Position numbers and translations under genes: made by a program. Shown here in pieces: positions 48,017 to 58,040 of a stretch of DNA of 64,000 nucleotides. The DNA comes from Tenacibaculum sp. AHE14PA. Its GTDB lineage: Bacteria; Bacteroidota; Bacteroidia; Flavobacteriales; Flavobacteriaceae. The stretch's first letter is position 1, and every line of letters starts with the position of its first letter. Where the stretch lies: NCBI RefSeq assembly GCF_019278465.1, contig NZ_CP058983.1, positions 1,487,501 to 1,551,500 on the forward strand, written 5' to 3'. A model generated the notes under the pieces. The model had not been told where the DNA came from. It made no database searches and saw only the letters and a program-made list of their open reading frames with translations.

Positions 48017-48646
48017 CTATTTACTTAAGTTAATTTGAATTCCTTCTAAAGAGCTTTCAGAAATAACTACTTTGTTAGCGTTTAAAACACTGTAAGTATT
48101 AACTCCTGTAGCGTTTACTACTTTAGATCCTTTTATGTTACGAGATGATAAGTAAACATTATTACTTTCTTCTCCTAATACAAATAAAGATTTTTTAGAG
48201 TCTAACTCTAAAGCTTTTAAAACATTGATAAACTCTTTAGTTTTTGGAGTTTCAAAATTGAAATCTTCAACAACAACTAAATTGCTTTCTTTTGCTTGAA
48301 TACTTAAAGCAGACTTACGTGCTAAACGCTTTAAGTTTTTATTCAATTTAAAAGAGTAGTTTCTAGGTCTTGGTCCAAACATACGTCCACCCCCTCTGAA
48401 AACTCCAGATTTGATTGAACCAGCACGTGCGGTACCTGTTCCTTTTTGCTTTTTAATCTTTCTTGTACTACCAGCGATTTCTGCTCTTTCTTTAGACTTA
48501 TGAGTTCCTTGTCTTTGATTAGCCAAGTACTGCTTTACATCTAAATAAATTGCGTGATCGTTTGGTTCAATACCAAATACCTCGTTAGAAAGTTCAACTT
48601 TTCTACCGGTATCTTTTCCTGCAATATCTAAAACTGCTACTTTCAT
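48017..48646 (-). CDS. rplD: 50S ribosomal protein L4
   Basis: A 209-residue L4. Its central loop [34 protein letters not shown] reaches into the exit tunnel; the C-terminal half is the globular domain. In E. coli L4 represses the S10 operon through its leader; here a leader with an attenuator-like hairpin precedes rplC, so the same logic is possible. Confidence 0.98.
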   Translation of the reverse strand: MKVAVLDIAGKDTGRKVELSNEVFGIEPNDHAIYLDVKQYLANQRQGTHKSKERAEIAGSTRKIKKQKGTGTARAGSIKSGVFRGGGRMFGPRPRNYSFKLNKNLKRLARKSALSIQAKESNLVVVEDFNFETPKTKEFINVLKALELDSKKSLFVLGEESNNVYLSSRNIKGSKVVNATGVNTYSVLNANKVVISESSLEGIQINLSK

Positions 48647-49263
48647 TATTTTTCGATAGTTACAAAAGTATTCTTGTGACCAGGAATTGCTCCTTTAACT
48701 ACGATAAGATTCTTATCAGCAACCACTTTTAATACTTTTAAATTTTGAACTTTTACTTTGTCTCCACCCATACGACCTGCCATGCGCATTCCTTTGAATA
48801 CTCTTGCAGGATATGATGCAGCACCAATCGAACCAGGAGCCCTTAAACGGTTATGCTGACCGTGAGTTGCTTGACCAACACCGGCAAATCCATGACGTTT
48901 AACAACACCTTGAAAACCTTTACCTTTAGAAACTCCAGAAACATCTACGAATTCTCCTTCAGCAAAGTGCTCAACAGTAATTGAATCACCTAATTTATAC
49001 TCTCCGTCAAATCCTTGAAATTCAATGACTTTTTTCTTAGCAGATGTACCAGCTTTTTTAAAGTGTCCATCTAAAGCTTTATTAGAGCTTTTTGCTTTTT
49101 TGTCATCGAAACCAAGTTGTAACGCACTATAGCCGTCTACCTCTTCGGTTCTGACTTGGGTAACCACGCATGGCCCTGCTTCGATTACAGTACAAGGAAT
49201 GTTTTTCCCGTTCTCATCGAATAAGCTGGTCATACCTACTTTTCTACCTATTAACCCAGACAT
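48646..49263 (-). CDS. rplC: 50S ribosomal protein L3
   Basis: A 205-residue L3 near the peptidyl-transferase centre. [18 protein letters not shown] and the signature [34 protein letters not shown] are conserved. First gene of the S10 segment here, since rpsJ is split off by a terminator and a 286-bp leader. Overlaps rplD by 1 bp. Confidence 0.98.
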   Translation of the reverse strand: MSGLIGRKVGMTSLFDENGKNIPCTVIEAGPCVVTQVRTEEVDGYSALQLGFDDKKAKSSNKALDGHFKKAGTSAKKKVIEFQGFDGEYKLGDSITVEHFAEGEFVDVSGVSKGKGFQGVVKRHGFAGVGQATHGQHNRLRAPGSIGAASYPARVFKGMRMAGRMGGDKVKVQNLKVLKVVADKNLIVVKGAIPGHKNTFVTIEK

Positions 49264-49364
49264 ATTTGTTAATTTTAAGACGATAGATTTTATTTATCCA
49301 GCGCGTCTATTAATAAAAATTTTTTGAAACAAATGTTTCAGTTTTTTCCTTTTAAATTTCACAC

Positions 49365-49393
49365 AAAAAAAAGAGCGAAAAACATCTTCACTC
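49365..49393 (-). terminator. Attenuator-like terminator in the rplC leader
   Basis: On the minus strand GAGTGAA / TTCGCTC (one G-T pair, 7-nt loop) followed by eight U residues, about 100 nt upstream of rplC. A second small stem TGAAAC/GTTTCA lies further downstream (49325-49340). Confidence 0.65.
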
Positions 49394-49493
49394 TGAATTT
49401 GTTTTTACCATTTTTCCTTCGCGAAACCCTCAGGACATGTTAAACACTGAACAAATCAGCATTTTTACACCACGAAACGTTAATTCCGGTGCG

Positions 49494-49501
49494 CAAAAGT
49501 A
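49494..49501 (-). promoter_or_regulatory. Candidate promoter -7 box for the S10 segment
   Basis: TACTTTTG on the minus strand matches TAnnTTTG and directly abuts the rpsJ terminator. No -33 TTG is seen. It would give a leader of about 225 nt before rplC. Confidence 0.4.
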
Positions 49502-49539
49502 TAAAAAACTTTCGGTTTAAAAAAATTAAACCGAAAGTT
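49502..49539 (-). terminator. Terminator after rpsJ
   Basis: A 14-bp perfect stem AACTTTCGGTTTAA / TTAAACCGAAAGTT with U-tract TTTTTAT on the minus strand, 11 bp after the rpsJ stop. It separates the str-rpsJ transcript from rplC. Confidence 0.88.
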
Positions 49540-49549
49540 AGTTAATTAC

Positions 49550-49855
49550 TTATACTTTAATCTCAACTTCAACTCCACTTGGTAACTCAAGTTTCATTAA
49601 AGCATCAATAGTTTTCGAAGAAGAACTATAAATGTCTAATAATCTTTTGTAAGCAGATAATTGAAATTGTTCTCTAGATTTTTTGTTTACGTGTGGTGAA
49701 CGTAATACTGTAAAAATCTTTTTATTTGTTGGTAAAGGAATAGGACCGTTAACTACAGCTCCTGTTGACTTTACTGTCTTTACGATTTTTTCAGCAGACT
49801 TATCTACTAAGTTATAATCGTAAGATTTTAATTTAATTCTAATTTTTTGGCTCAT
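49550..49855 (-). CDS. rpsJ: 30S ribosomal protein S10
   Basis: A 101-residue S10, also the NusE partner of NusB/NusG in other bacteria. Signature region [30 protein letters not shown]. In this genome it ends the str transcript (rpsL-rpsG-fusA-rpsJ) rather than starting the S10 operon. Confidence 0.98.
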   Translation of the reverse strand: MSQKIRIKLKSYDYNLVDKSAEKIVKTVKSTGAVVNGPIPLPTNKKIFTVLRSPHVNKKSREQFQLSAYKRLLDIYSSSSKTIDALMKLELPSGVEVEIKV

Positions 49856-49867
49856 CTTAATATCTTA

Positions 49868-51985
49868 TTAACCTTTAGATTTTGCTATTACATCTTCAGA
49901 AACATTTGATGGAGTTTCTGCGTAGTGAGAAAATTCCATAGTAGAAGTAGCTCTACCAGAAGACATTGTTCTTAAAGCTGTTACATATCCGAACATTTCA
50001 GATAATGGAACTAATGCTTTTACAACTTTAGATCCAGCACGATCACTCATGTCGTTAACCTGACCTCTTCTTCTGTTTAAATCTCCTACGATATCTCCCA
50101 TGTTTTCTTCAGGAGTTAACACTTCAACTTTCATTAATGGCTCCATAATTCTGGCTTTAGCAGCTTTTGCAGCAGCTTTATAACCCATTTTTGCAGCTAA
50201 CTCAAAAGATAATGCATCAGAATCCACAGGGTGGAAAGATCCATCTCTTAAAGTTACTTTCATTGAATCCATTTCGTATCCAGCTAAAGGACCGTTCTTC
50301 ATAGCTTCTTTGAATCCTTTCTCTACAGAAGGAACAAATTCTTTAGGAACGTTACCACCTTTAATTACAGATTCAAACACTAAACCTTGAACACCTTCAT
50401 CAGCAGGCTCCATAGTAAATACTATATCAGCAAATTTACCACGTCCACCAGATTGTTTTTTAAAAACTTCTCTATGTTCAGCTGCTGCTGTAATTGCTTC
50501 TTTATATTCTACCTGAGGCTGACCTTCGTTAACTTCTACCTTGAATTCACGTTTTAAACGATCAACAATAATATCTAAGTGTAACTCTCCCATTCCTGAG
50601 ATAATAGTTTGCCCTGAAGCTTCATCTGTTCTTACTGTAAACGTAGGATCTTCTTCTGCTAACTTAGCTAAAGACATCCCTAATTTATCAACATCTGCTT
50701 TAGTTTTAGGCTCAACCGCGATACCAATTACTGGATCTGGGAAGTCCATAGATTCTAAAACAATAGGATGTTTTTCATCAGATAAAGTATCTCCTGTTTT
50801 AATAGATTTAAAACCTACTGCCGCACCGATATCTCCTGCCTCAATGAAAGGGATAGCATTTTGCTTGTTAGCGTGCATTTGGTAGATACGAGAAATACGT
50901 TCTTTTTTACCTGAACGGTTGTTTAAAACATAAGAACCTGCATCTAAACGACCAGAATATGTTCTAAAGAATGCTAAACGTCCTACGAAAGGATCAGTAG
51001 CAATTTTAAATGCTAAAGCAGCGAAAGGCTCCTTTACATCTGGCTTACGAGAAATCTCTTCACCATTATCTGGGTTAGTACCAACGATTGCTTCCTTATC
51101 CATTGGAGAAGGTAAATAACGACAAACAGCATCTAATAAGAACTGTACTCCTTTATTTTTAAACGCTGATCCACAAATCATAGGAATGATAGACATATCC
51201 ATAACTGCAGCACGAAGCGCAGCATGCACTTCTTCTTCAGTAATAGAGTCTTCATCTTCCATGAATTTCTCTAAAAGATTTTCATCATAAGCAGCAACCT
51301 CTTCAATAAGTTTACCTCTTAATTCAGCAGCTTCTTCTTTTAAATCTTCTGGAATATCAATAACATCAAATGTAGCTCCTTGTGTAGCATCATGCCATAC
51401 AATAGCACGGTTCTTCACTAAATCTACAATACCTTTAAACTCATCTTCATCACCAATGTTCATAACAATTGGCACTGCGTTTGACTTTAACATATCCTTA
51501 ACTTGCTGACATACTGCCATAAAGTTAGATCCTTGACGATCCATTTTGTTAACAAAACCGATACGTGGCACTTTATAGTTATCAGCAAGTCTCCAGTTAG
51601 TTTCAGACTGAGGCTCAACACCATCAACTGCACTAAATAAGAAAACTAATCCATCAAGTACTCTTAATGAACGATTTACTTCAACTGTAAAATCAACGTG
51701 ACCTGGAGTATCAATAATATTAAAGTGATATCCTTTTGTTTCATCTGTAGATTCACCATTGTTTAATGGGAATTTCCATTCACAAGTAGTAGCAGCAGAA
51801 GTAATTGTAATACCTCTTTCCTGCTCTTGCTCCATCCAGTCCATAGTTGCGGCACCATCATGTACCTCACCTATTTTATGACTAACACCTGTATAATATA
51901 ATACACGTTCTGTCGTAGTGGTTTTACCAGCATCAATGTGCGCAGCAATACCAATGTTTCTAGTAAATTTTAAATCTCTAGCCAT
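49868..51985 (-). CDS. fusA: Elongation factor G
   Basis: A 705-residue translocase GTPase. G1 [13 protein letters not shown]3 DTPGHVDF, G4 NKMDR and G5 GSAFKNKG are intact, followed by domains II-V with the [18 protein letters not shown] region. Lies 3 bp after rpsG. Confidence 0.98.
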   Translation of the reverse strand: MARDLKFTRNIGIAAHIDAGKTTTTERVLYYTGVSHKIGEVHDGAATMDWMEQEQERGITITSAATTCEWKFPLNNGESTDETKGYHFNIIDTPGHVDFTVEVNRSLRVLDGLVFLFSAVDGVEPQSETNWRLADNYKVPRIGFVNKMDRQGSNFMAVCQQVKDMLKSNAVPIVMNIGDEDEFKGIVDLVKNRAIVWHDATQGATFDVIDIPEDLKEEAAELRGKLIEEVAAYDENLLEKFMEDEDSITEEEVHAALRAAVMDMSIIPMICGSAFKNKGVQFLLDAVCRYLPSPMDKEAIVGTNPDNGEEISRKPDVKEPFAALAFKIATDPFVGRLAFFRTYSGRLDAGSYVLNNRSGKKERISRIYQMHANKQNAIPFIEAGDIGAAVGFKSIKTGDTLSDEKHPIVLESMDFPDPVIGIAVEPKTKADVDKLGMSLAKLAEEDPTFTVRTDEASGQTIISGMGELHLDIIVDRLKREFKVEVNEGQPQVEYKEAITAAAEHREVFKKQSGGRGKFADIVFTMEPADEGVQGLVFESVIKGGNVPKEFVPSVEKGFKEAMKNGPLAGYEMDSMKVTLRDGSFHPVDSDALSFELAAKMGYKAAAKAAKARIMEPLMKVEVLTPEENMGDIVGDLNRRRGQVNDMSDRAGSKVVKALVPLSEMFGYVTALRTMSSGRATSTMEFSHYAETPSNVSEDVIAKSKG

Positions 51986-51988
51986 TTC

Positions 51989-52465
51989 TTAGAATCTAAA
52001 GTGTGAGAATGCTTTGTTAGCTTCAGCCATCTTATGAGTGTCTGTACGCTTCTTAACAGCAGCACCTTCTTCCTTAGCCGCAGCTAAAATTTCAGCAGCT
52101 AAACGCTGTGCCATTGTTTTCTCATTACGCTTTCGCGTATATGTTATCATCCATTTAATAGCCATAGACACTTTACGGTCTGGGCGAATTTGCATTGGAA
52201 TTTGGAATGTTGCTCCACCTACACGACGAGAACGAACCTCTACATGTGGCATTACATTTGACAAACCATCTTTCCAAATTTCTAAGGCTGATTTTTCTTC
52301 GTCAGTCTTTTTTTCGTTTACGATATCCATTGCATCGTAAAATACTTTAAAAGCTACAGATTTTTTACCGTCCCACATTAAGTTGTTTACAAAACGTGTT
52401 ACTAATTGGTCGTTAAACCTTGGATCTGGTAAAAGAACCCTTTTTTTCGCTTTTCTTTTTCTCAT
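51989..52465 (-). CDS. rpsG: 30S ribosomal protein S7
   Basis: A 158-residue S7 that nucleates the 30S head. Has [27 protein letters not shown] at the N-terminus and [20 protein letters not shown]. Part of the str transcript. Confidence 0.98.
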   Translation of the reverse strand: MRKRKAKKRVLLPDPRFNDQLVTRFVNNLMWDGKKSVAFKVFYDAMDIVNEKKTDEEKSALEIWKDGLSNVMPHVEVRSRRVGGATFQIPMQIRPDRKVSMAIKWMITYTRKRNEKTMAQRLAAEILAAAKEEGAAVKKRTDTHKMAEANKAFSHFRF

Positions 52466-52497
52466 GTCTTTACATTAAAAAAGTTAATTGATTATTT

Positions 52498-52872
52498 TTA
52501 CTTCTTTGGGCGTTTTGCACCGTACTTAGACCTACGTTGGGTTCTACCCTCAACTCCTGCAGTATCTAATGCACCACGTACTACGTGATACTTAACTCCT
52601 GGCAAATCTTTTACCCTTCCACCTCTAACTAATACTATCGAGTGCTCTTGCAAGTTGTGCCCTTCTCCTGGAATATACGCGTTAATTTCGTTACCATTTG
52701 TTAATCTTACCCTAGCCACCTTTCTCATTGCTGAGTTAGGTTTCTTAGGTGTAGTGGTATACACACGCGTACAAACTCCACGTCTCTGAGGACAAGCTTG
52801 TAAAGCAGCCGATTTACTCTTCTTAGTTATTTTGGTTCTTCCTTTACGAACTAATTGTTGAATAGTTGGCAT
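52498..52872 (-). CDS. rpsL: 30S ribosomal protein S12
   Basis: A 124-residue S12 at the decoding centre. [21 protein letters not shown] and [20 protein letters not shown] keep the lysines equivalent to E. coli K43 and K88, so no classic streptomycin-resistance substitution is visible. First gene of the whole cluster, with a consensus promoter. Confidence 0.98.
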   Translation of the reverse strand: MPTIQQLVRKGRTKITKKSKSAALQACPQRRGVCTRVYTTTPKKPNSAMRKVARVRLTNGNEINAYIPGEGHNLQEHSIVLVRGGRVKDLPGVKYHVVRGALDTAGVEGRTQRRSKYGAKRPKK

Positions 52873-53175
52873 ACTATTATTACTTGTTTTTAATTTGTAC
52901 TAAAAATTACTCTCTTTAAAAGAGTGTGCAAATGTACAATTATTTTCTAATTATTCAAATATCAATGAGTTATTTTTAAAAAACAGATTCCCCTGCAAAA
53001 AATAAAAATTCTTACAAGTAGAAGCAAAAATTAAAAACCTTCAGTATACCCTACACCCAACACACTTACAACGAACATAATAATTTATGTGTTTTATTAA
53101 GAAATAATTAACTTTTATGTTGTTTAATTAAGAATTATTTAAGATTTTTGAACAATTAATTCAAACAATTATAAA
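52873..53175. other. Divergent control region between rpsL and the first susC
   Basis: This 303-bp gap carries the rpsL promoter on its left side. On the right are AT-rich sequence and an imperfect promoter for the SusC gene (TTG-N20-GATTTTTG before 53150). No gene or terminator was seen. Confidence 0.6.
52929..52958 (-). promoter_or_regulatory. rpsL promoter of the str/ribosomal cluster
   Basis: TTG-N19-TACATTTG on the minus strand, an exact match in both boxes and spacing to the Bacteroidota housekeeping consensus, about 50 nt upstream of the rpsL start codon. Confidence 0.8.
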
Positions 53176-56100
53176 ATGAAAACGAAATTTAATGGGATTT
53201 TAACTTTCTTTTTAGCGCTACTTGTTCAAGTAACATTCGCGCAAGAAAGAACAATTTCAGGTGTTGTTTCTGACGAAACAGGTCCTCTGCCTGGAGTTAA
53301 CGTAATTAAAAAAGGAACTACTGTTGGTGTAGAATCAGACTTCAATGGTAATTACTCAATCGTTGCTAAAAACGGAGACGTACTTATTTTCAGTTTTGTT
53401 GGTATGAAAACAACTGAAAAAACCGTTGGGAGCTCAAATCAACTTAATTTATTAATGGAAAGTGGTAATGTACTTGACGAAGTAGTTGTTACGGCCTTAG
53501 GTATTAAAAGAGAAAAGAAAAGTTTAGGTTTTGCCCAACAAACTGTAGAAGCTGAACAACTTACTCAAACAAGAGAGGTTGATCTTAACAATTCTATTGC
53601 TGGTAGAGTTGCTGGTGTTCAAATACTTGGTGCTCCTAGTACTGGTTTTGGTAACGCATTGGTAAGGTTAAGAGGTGAACAAGACTTATTATACGTAGTA
53701 GACGGTGTAAAAGTTTCTAGTTCTGCAGATATTAACACAGATGACATTGAAAATTTAAGTGTTTTAAAAGGTAGTGCTGCAACAGCACTTTACGGTCCTA
53801 TTGGTAAAAACGGTGTAGTTGTAATTACATCTAAAAAAGCAAAAAATGGAAAGTCTTCAATTGTTTTAGATCAATCTGTACAAGTTTCTAACGTATATAT
53901 TTTGCCTGATTATCAAAACGAATACGGTGGAGGTTATTCTCAAGAATTTTCTACATTAAATGGTCAAAACATACCTAACTATGCTGCTGATGCTTCATGG
54001 GGTCCTAAATTAGACGGACGACTAGTTAGACACTGGGATAGCTGGATTCCTAATAGTGATGAATTTGGAGAGTTAAGACCTTGGTCTCCTAATGCTGATA
54101 ATGTTAAAAACTTCTTTAATACTGGAGTAACAAGAAACACTAACATTGCTTTTTCTAAAGGAGGAGATGGTTATAATGTAAAAGCATCTTTAAGGAATGT
54201 TGATATTGAAGGAGTTATGCCAAACTCTGAGAGACAACTTAACCAAGTTAGTGTTCAAGCTGATTTTGATGTTAGTGAAAGGTTAAATGTTTACACTAAT
54301 ATTAACTATCAAAACAGAACAACAGTTAACAACCCTGTTGGTGGTTACAATGGTCTTGGGTCTGGTTTTAACCAATGGTGGCAAAGACAATTAGATATGG
54401 ACAGAATAAGAAAAAATGATTTCCAGAATGGTCAATGGTATTCTTGGAACCTTAGAAGTACTGCTGATCCACGTCCATTATACTGGGATTCTCCTTTTTT
54501 CGAAGTAGAAAACAATAATAAAAACCAAATAAAAGATGCTACTTTTGGTAACTTTGGTTTAAATTATGAAGTTAATGATAACTTAAGATTAAATGTAGAA
54601 TTAAGAAGAACAGTTAACACTTTTAAAAGTGATGCTAGGGTTGGATTTGGTGGTTTAAACCAAACTCAATTTACTGAACAGGAAAACACTTTAACTTCTT
54701 TTGAATTTTTTGCTGCAGCAACGTATCAAAAAGATTTAACTAAAGATTTAGATTTAACTGCTACTTTAGGTACAGAACTTAGATCTGATAAAGAAAGGAG
54801 AACAACTGCTACAACTGTCGGTGGTTTAACAATACCTGGTATTTTTACAATTGCGTCTTCAAAAGATAGACCTACATATACAGCTTTCAATTCTCAAACA
54901 AAAAACAATGGTTTATTTGCTACAGCATCTTTAGGGTATAAAGACATGTTATATTTAGACGGTTCTTTAAGAAGTGATTGGAACTCTAATGCTTATTCTA
55001 AAAAAAACAGAGTAATAACTTACGGTCTTTCTGGAAGTTTCTTATTTAGCAAACTAATTGAATCAGAAGCTTTTTCTTTTGGTAAATTAAGAGTTGGTTA
55101 TGCTCAGGCCCCTGATTTTCCTAGATTTGGAAGTACGACTCAAACATACCAGTTAGGTTCTAACAACAATGGAGTTGTTCCTTTTTATAACAACACAAAT
55201 CAAGCTAATCCTTTCATTGAAGGTGGTGTAAGAACAGAATTTGAAGTAGGTACTGAATTACAATTTTTCAGAAATAGGTTTGGTGTAGATTTTACTTATT
55301 TTAATAGAAAAGACAAAAACTTAGCTATTGATGTGCCATTATCTCCAGCATCTGGTTATTTTGGAGCTTCTGTAAACTCTGGTAAATTTACTAGTAAAGG
55401 TCTTGAGATTGCTTTAAATGCAACACCTGTTAGGAATGAAAATTTTGAATGGAACATTGGTGTTAACTTTGCTACATTAGAAAAAACTACTGATGAGTTA
55501 TATGTAGATCCTGATACAGATGAAGCTATTGAAAATGAAATTTTAGACACTACTTGGAGAGGTATTAATATTGAATCTAGAGTAGGTGAAGAATATGGAG
55601 CTATCTACGGTAGAAAAATCACTAGGGATGAAGATGGTAACCAGGTATTAAATAATCAAGGTGAAATTCAGTTTGAACAGAACCAATACTTAGGTAATTT
55701 ACTTCCTGATTTTACTGGAGGTTTATCTAACAGAATTAAATATAAAAACTTTACATTAAGTGCTAATGTTGATTTCCAAAGTGGTGGTAAATTCTTCTCA
55801 GTATCGCAAATGTTTGGAAACTACTCTGGTTTATTATCATCGACTGTTGGCAATAATGCTGCTGGCAACCCAGTAAGAAATGAAATTAGTGGTATTAATG
55901 TTCCTGCTCCTACAGATGCAGATCCTACTGCAACTAATGACAATGTAATATTTGGTGATTCAGCAAATGCAAACACAGGAGGTGTGTTAGTTAGCGGAGT
56001 TGATTCTACAACTGGTCAGCCTGTTTCTTATTATGTTGAACCTCAAACCTATTATGGTAGTTTATTCGCTTTACATGAAAAGTGGTTATATGATGCATCT

Positions 56101-56343
56101 TACGTTAAGTTAAGACAAGTATCTTTAGGTTATGATTTACCTTCTACAGTATTTGAAAATTCTTTTATCGAAAGTATTTCTTTAAATGCTTTTGCTAATA
56201 ACCTTTGGTTGATATATTCAAGCGTAGAAGGAGTAGATCCTTCTGAGCTAGAAAATACTTCTGCTGGTGGATTACGTTGGGAAGAAGGTGGTCAGTTACC
56301 AAGTAGCCGTTCTTTCGGAATAAACGTAAAAGTTAAATTTTAA
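53176..56343 (+). CDS. SusC/RagA-family TonB-linked outer-membrane protein
   Basis: A 1055-residue SusC-type transporter. Signal peptide (1-22, ending VTFAQ), CarboxypepD_reg-like domain (about 25-100, VVSDETGPLPGVNVI, TTVGVESDFNGNYS), a TonB-box-like VLDEVVVTALG, the plug (about 110-225, with GRVAGVQI and GPIGKNGVVVITSKK) and a large barrel ending in RSFGINVKVKF. It pairs with the adjacent SusD-like lipoprotein, which closes the barrel like a lid. The substrate is unknown; no glycoside hydrolase or peptidase is nearby. Leader and N-terminus closely match the second SusC gene, suggesting an older tandem duplication. Confidence 0.95.
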   Translation: MKTKFNGILTFFLALLVQVTFAQERTISGVVSDETGPLPGVNVIKKGTTVGVESDFNGNYSIVAKNGDVLIFSFVGMKTTEKTVGSSNQLNLLMESGNVLDEVVVTALGIKREKKSLGFAQQTVEAEQLTQTREVDLNNSIAGRVAGVQILGAPSTGFGNALVRLRGEQDLLYVVDGVKVSSSADINTDDIENLSVLKGSAATALYGPIGKNGVVVITSKKAKNGKSSIVLDQSVQVSNVYILPDYQNEYGGGYSQEFSTLNGQNIPNYAADASWGPKLDGRLVRHWDSWIPNSDEFGELRPWSPNADNVKNFFNTGVTRNTNIAFSKGGDGYNVKASLRNVDIEGVMPNSERQLNQVSVQADFDVSERLNVYTNINYQNRTTVNNPVGGYNGLGSGFNQWWQRQLDMDRIRKNDFQNGQWYSWNLRSTADPRPLYWDSPFFEVENNNKNQIKDATFGNFGLNYEVNDNLRLNVELRRTVNTFKSDARVGFGGLNQTQFTEQENTLTSFEFFAAATYQKDLTKDLDLTATLGTELRSDKERRTTATTVGGLTIPGIFTIASSKDRPTYTAFNSQTKNNGLFATASLGYKDMLYLDGSLRSDWNSNAYSKKNRVITYGLSGSFLFSKLIESEAFSFGKLRVGYAQAPDFPRFGSTTQTYQLGSNNNGVVPFYNNTNQANPFIEGGVRTEFEVGTELQFFRNRFGVDFTYFNRKDKNLAIDVPLSPASGYFGASVNSGKFTSKGLEIALNATPVRNENFEWNIGVNFATLEKTTDELYVDPDTDEAIENEILDTTWRGINIESRVGEEYGAIYGRKITRDEDGNQVLNNQGEIQFEQNQYLGNLLPDFTGGLSNRIKYKNFTLSANVDFQSGGKFFSVSQMFGNYSGLLSSTVGNNAAGNPVRNEISGINVPAPTDADPTATNDNVIFGDSANANTGGVLVSGVDSTTGQPVSYYVEPQTYYGSLFALHEKWLYDASYVKLRQVSLGYDLPSTVFENSFIESISLNAFANNLWLIYSSVEGVDPSELENTSAGGLRWEEGGQLPSSRSFGINVKVKF

Positions 56344-56360
56344 TTAAAAACATTAAGAAA

Positions 56361-57848
56361 ATGAATAAAAAATTCAAAAGCTTGTTAGCTACTGTAGCTG
56401 CCTCTGTTTTATTAGTAGGTTGTGAAAGTTACGACTTTGGTGATACAGGTGTAGACAAAAATAATCCTGTAGTAGCGGTTCCATCGTCACTTTTAACAGG
56501 AGCTCAGTCGAAAATAGTAGGAACTGTAAGTTTAAGTTCAACTGCTACTCCTTCTTTATATGTACAACATTTATCTCAAACGCAGTACACTGAAGAGTCA
56601 AGGTACCAAACAATAAACTTCAATTGGAATGTTGTTGGTAGCGGTGCAGGAGTAGATGGTAGTGTAAACTTTTACAACAAAGTCTTTCCTAACTTATTAC
56701 AAATAATAGATTTAAACACTAATGCAAGCACAAAAGTTGCTGCATCAGCTTATGGTTCTAACAATAATCAAATAGCTGTAGCAAAGTTAATGTGGTCTTA
56801 TTATTTTCAATGGGCAACAGACCGTTGGGGTATGTTACCTTACAGTGAAGCATTTGGAGCAGTATCTTCTTCAAAGTCTAAATATGATTCACAAGAGGAT
56901 ATTTACAAGGATTTATTTAATAAAATAGATGAAGCGTTAGCTCAAATGGATTCAGGTGATGCACCACAAGGAGATATTTTATTTGGTGGAGACATGGCTA
57001 AATGGACTAAATTTGGAAACACTTTAAAAATGAATATGGCTATTCGTTTAGCAAAAGTATATCCTGCTGCAGGTGGTTATGCTGCAACAAAGTTCAACGA
57101 AGCTATGGCAGGTGCTATATCATCTAATTCTGAAGATATTATGTTCCCTTCTATTGCTAATGATGCATATGACAATCCTTACCAGGATGATTATATTGAT
57201 TTAGGAAGAACAGATGAATGTTTAAGTGATGTTCTTGTTGATAGAATGTTAGGTTTAAACGATCCTCGTTTACCTAAATTTGGTGAACCAGCTGCATCTA
57301 CAGGAACCTTTGTTGGTTTACTTTACGGATGGTCTCAGTCAGGTACTATTCCTAATGCTGATGTATCTTTTATGAACGATGATCTAATTAAGAATAGTGA
57401 AAGAGATTTACCAATGTTTACTTATTCTCAAATCTCATTTAACAAAGCTGAAGCAGCTTTATTAGGTTGGATTCCAGGAAGTGCTCAAACATTTTATGAA
57501 GACGCTGTAAAAGCATCTATGGTGCAATGGTCTGTAGATTCTGCCGATGCAGATGCTTATTTATTAGAAGCAGATGTTGCATACAATGCTGCTTCAGCGA
57601 TGAATCAGATAGCTGAACAAAAATGGTTAGCATTATTTTACCAACCTTATGAAGCTTGGGCTGAATGGAGAAGATTAGATTTCCCTAATTTATCACCTGC
57701 AGTTAATCCTTTAAACGGTACTTCTATACCTGTAAGACATGGTTATCCTACTGCAGAAGTATCTCAGAATAAAGCTAATTATGATGCTGCTGTCGCTGCT
57801 CAAGGCCCAGATGGTTTATTCACCAAACTTTGGTGGGACGTAAACTAA
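56361..57848 (+). CDS. SusD/RagB-family lipoprotein (SusD-like_2 type)
   Basis: A 495-residue surface lipoprotein with lipobox LLVGC (Cys21). After it comes DTGVDKNNPVVAVPSSLLTGAQ, typical of the SusD-like_2 group, followed by TPR-like helices (QTQYTEESRYQ, KLMWSYYFQWATDRWG, NDPRLPKFGEP). It binds the substrate delivered to the partner SusC 17 bp upstream. A strong terminator follows. Confidence 0.92.
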   Translation: MNKKFKSLLATVAASVLLVGCESYDFGDTGVDKNNPVVAVPSSLLTGAQSKIVGTVSLSSTATPSLYVQHLSQTQYTEESRYQTINFNWNVVGSGAGVDGSVNFYNKVFPNLLQIIDLNTNASTKVAASAYGSNNNQIAVAKLMWSYYFQWATDRWGMLPYSEAFGAVSSSKSKYDSQEDIYKDLFNKIDEALAQMDSGDAPQGDILFGGDMAKWTKFGNTLKMNMAIRLAKVYPAAGGYAATKFNEAMAGAISSNSEDIMFPSIANDAYDNPYQDDYIDLGRTDECLSDVLVDRMLGLNDPRLPKFGEPAASTGTFVGLLYGWSQSGTIPNADVSFMNDDLIKNSERDLPMFTYSQISFNKAEAALLGWIPGSAQTFYEDAVKASMVQWSVDSADADAYLLEADVAYNAASAMNQIAEQKWLALFYQPYEAWAEWRRLDFPNLSPAVNPLNGTSIPVRHGYPTAEVSQNKANYDAAVAAQGPDGLFTKLWWDVN

Positions 57849-57877
57849 ATACATCTATTATCTCTTTACAATAATTG

Positions 57878-57909
57878 CACCCAGTTCATTAAGGACTGGG
57901 TGTTTTTTT
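57878..57909 (+). terminator. Terminator after the first SusC/SusD pair
   Basis: Stem CACCCAGT / ACTGGGTG with a 9-nt loop and T7, 30 bp after the SusD stop, so the two Sus pairs are separate transcripts. Confidence 0.88.
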
Positions 57910-58040
57910 ATCTATAAGAACAAAAATATCTCAAAAAAAACACCTGCAACTACCAATAAAACAAACATATTGTGTTAAAAAATTGTTTATTTAAGATAAA
58001 ATTAGGACTTTAGCAGCTAATTAATTCAAATAATTATACA

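Noticed and set aside
50541..50885. 114-codon open frame antisense to fusA
   Set aside because: Shadow of a highly conserved gene, no sign of independent coding.
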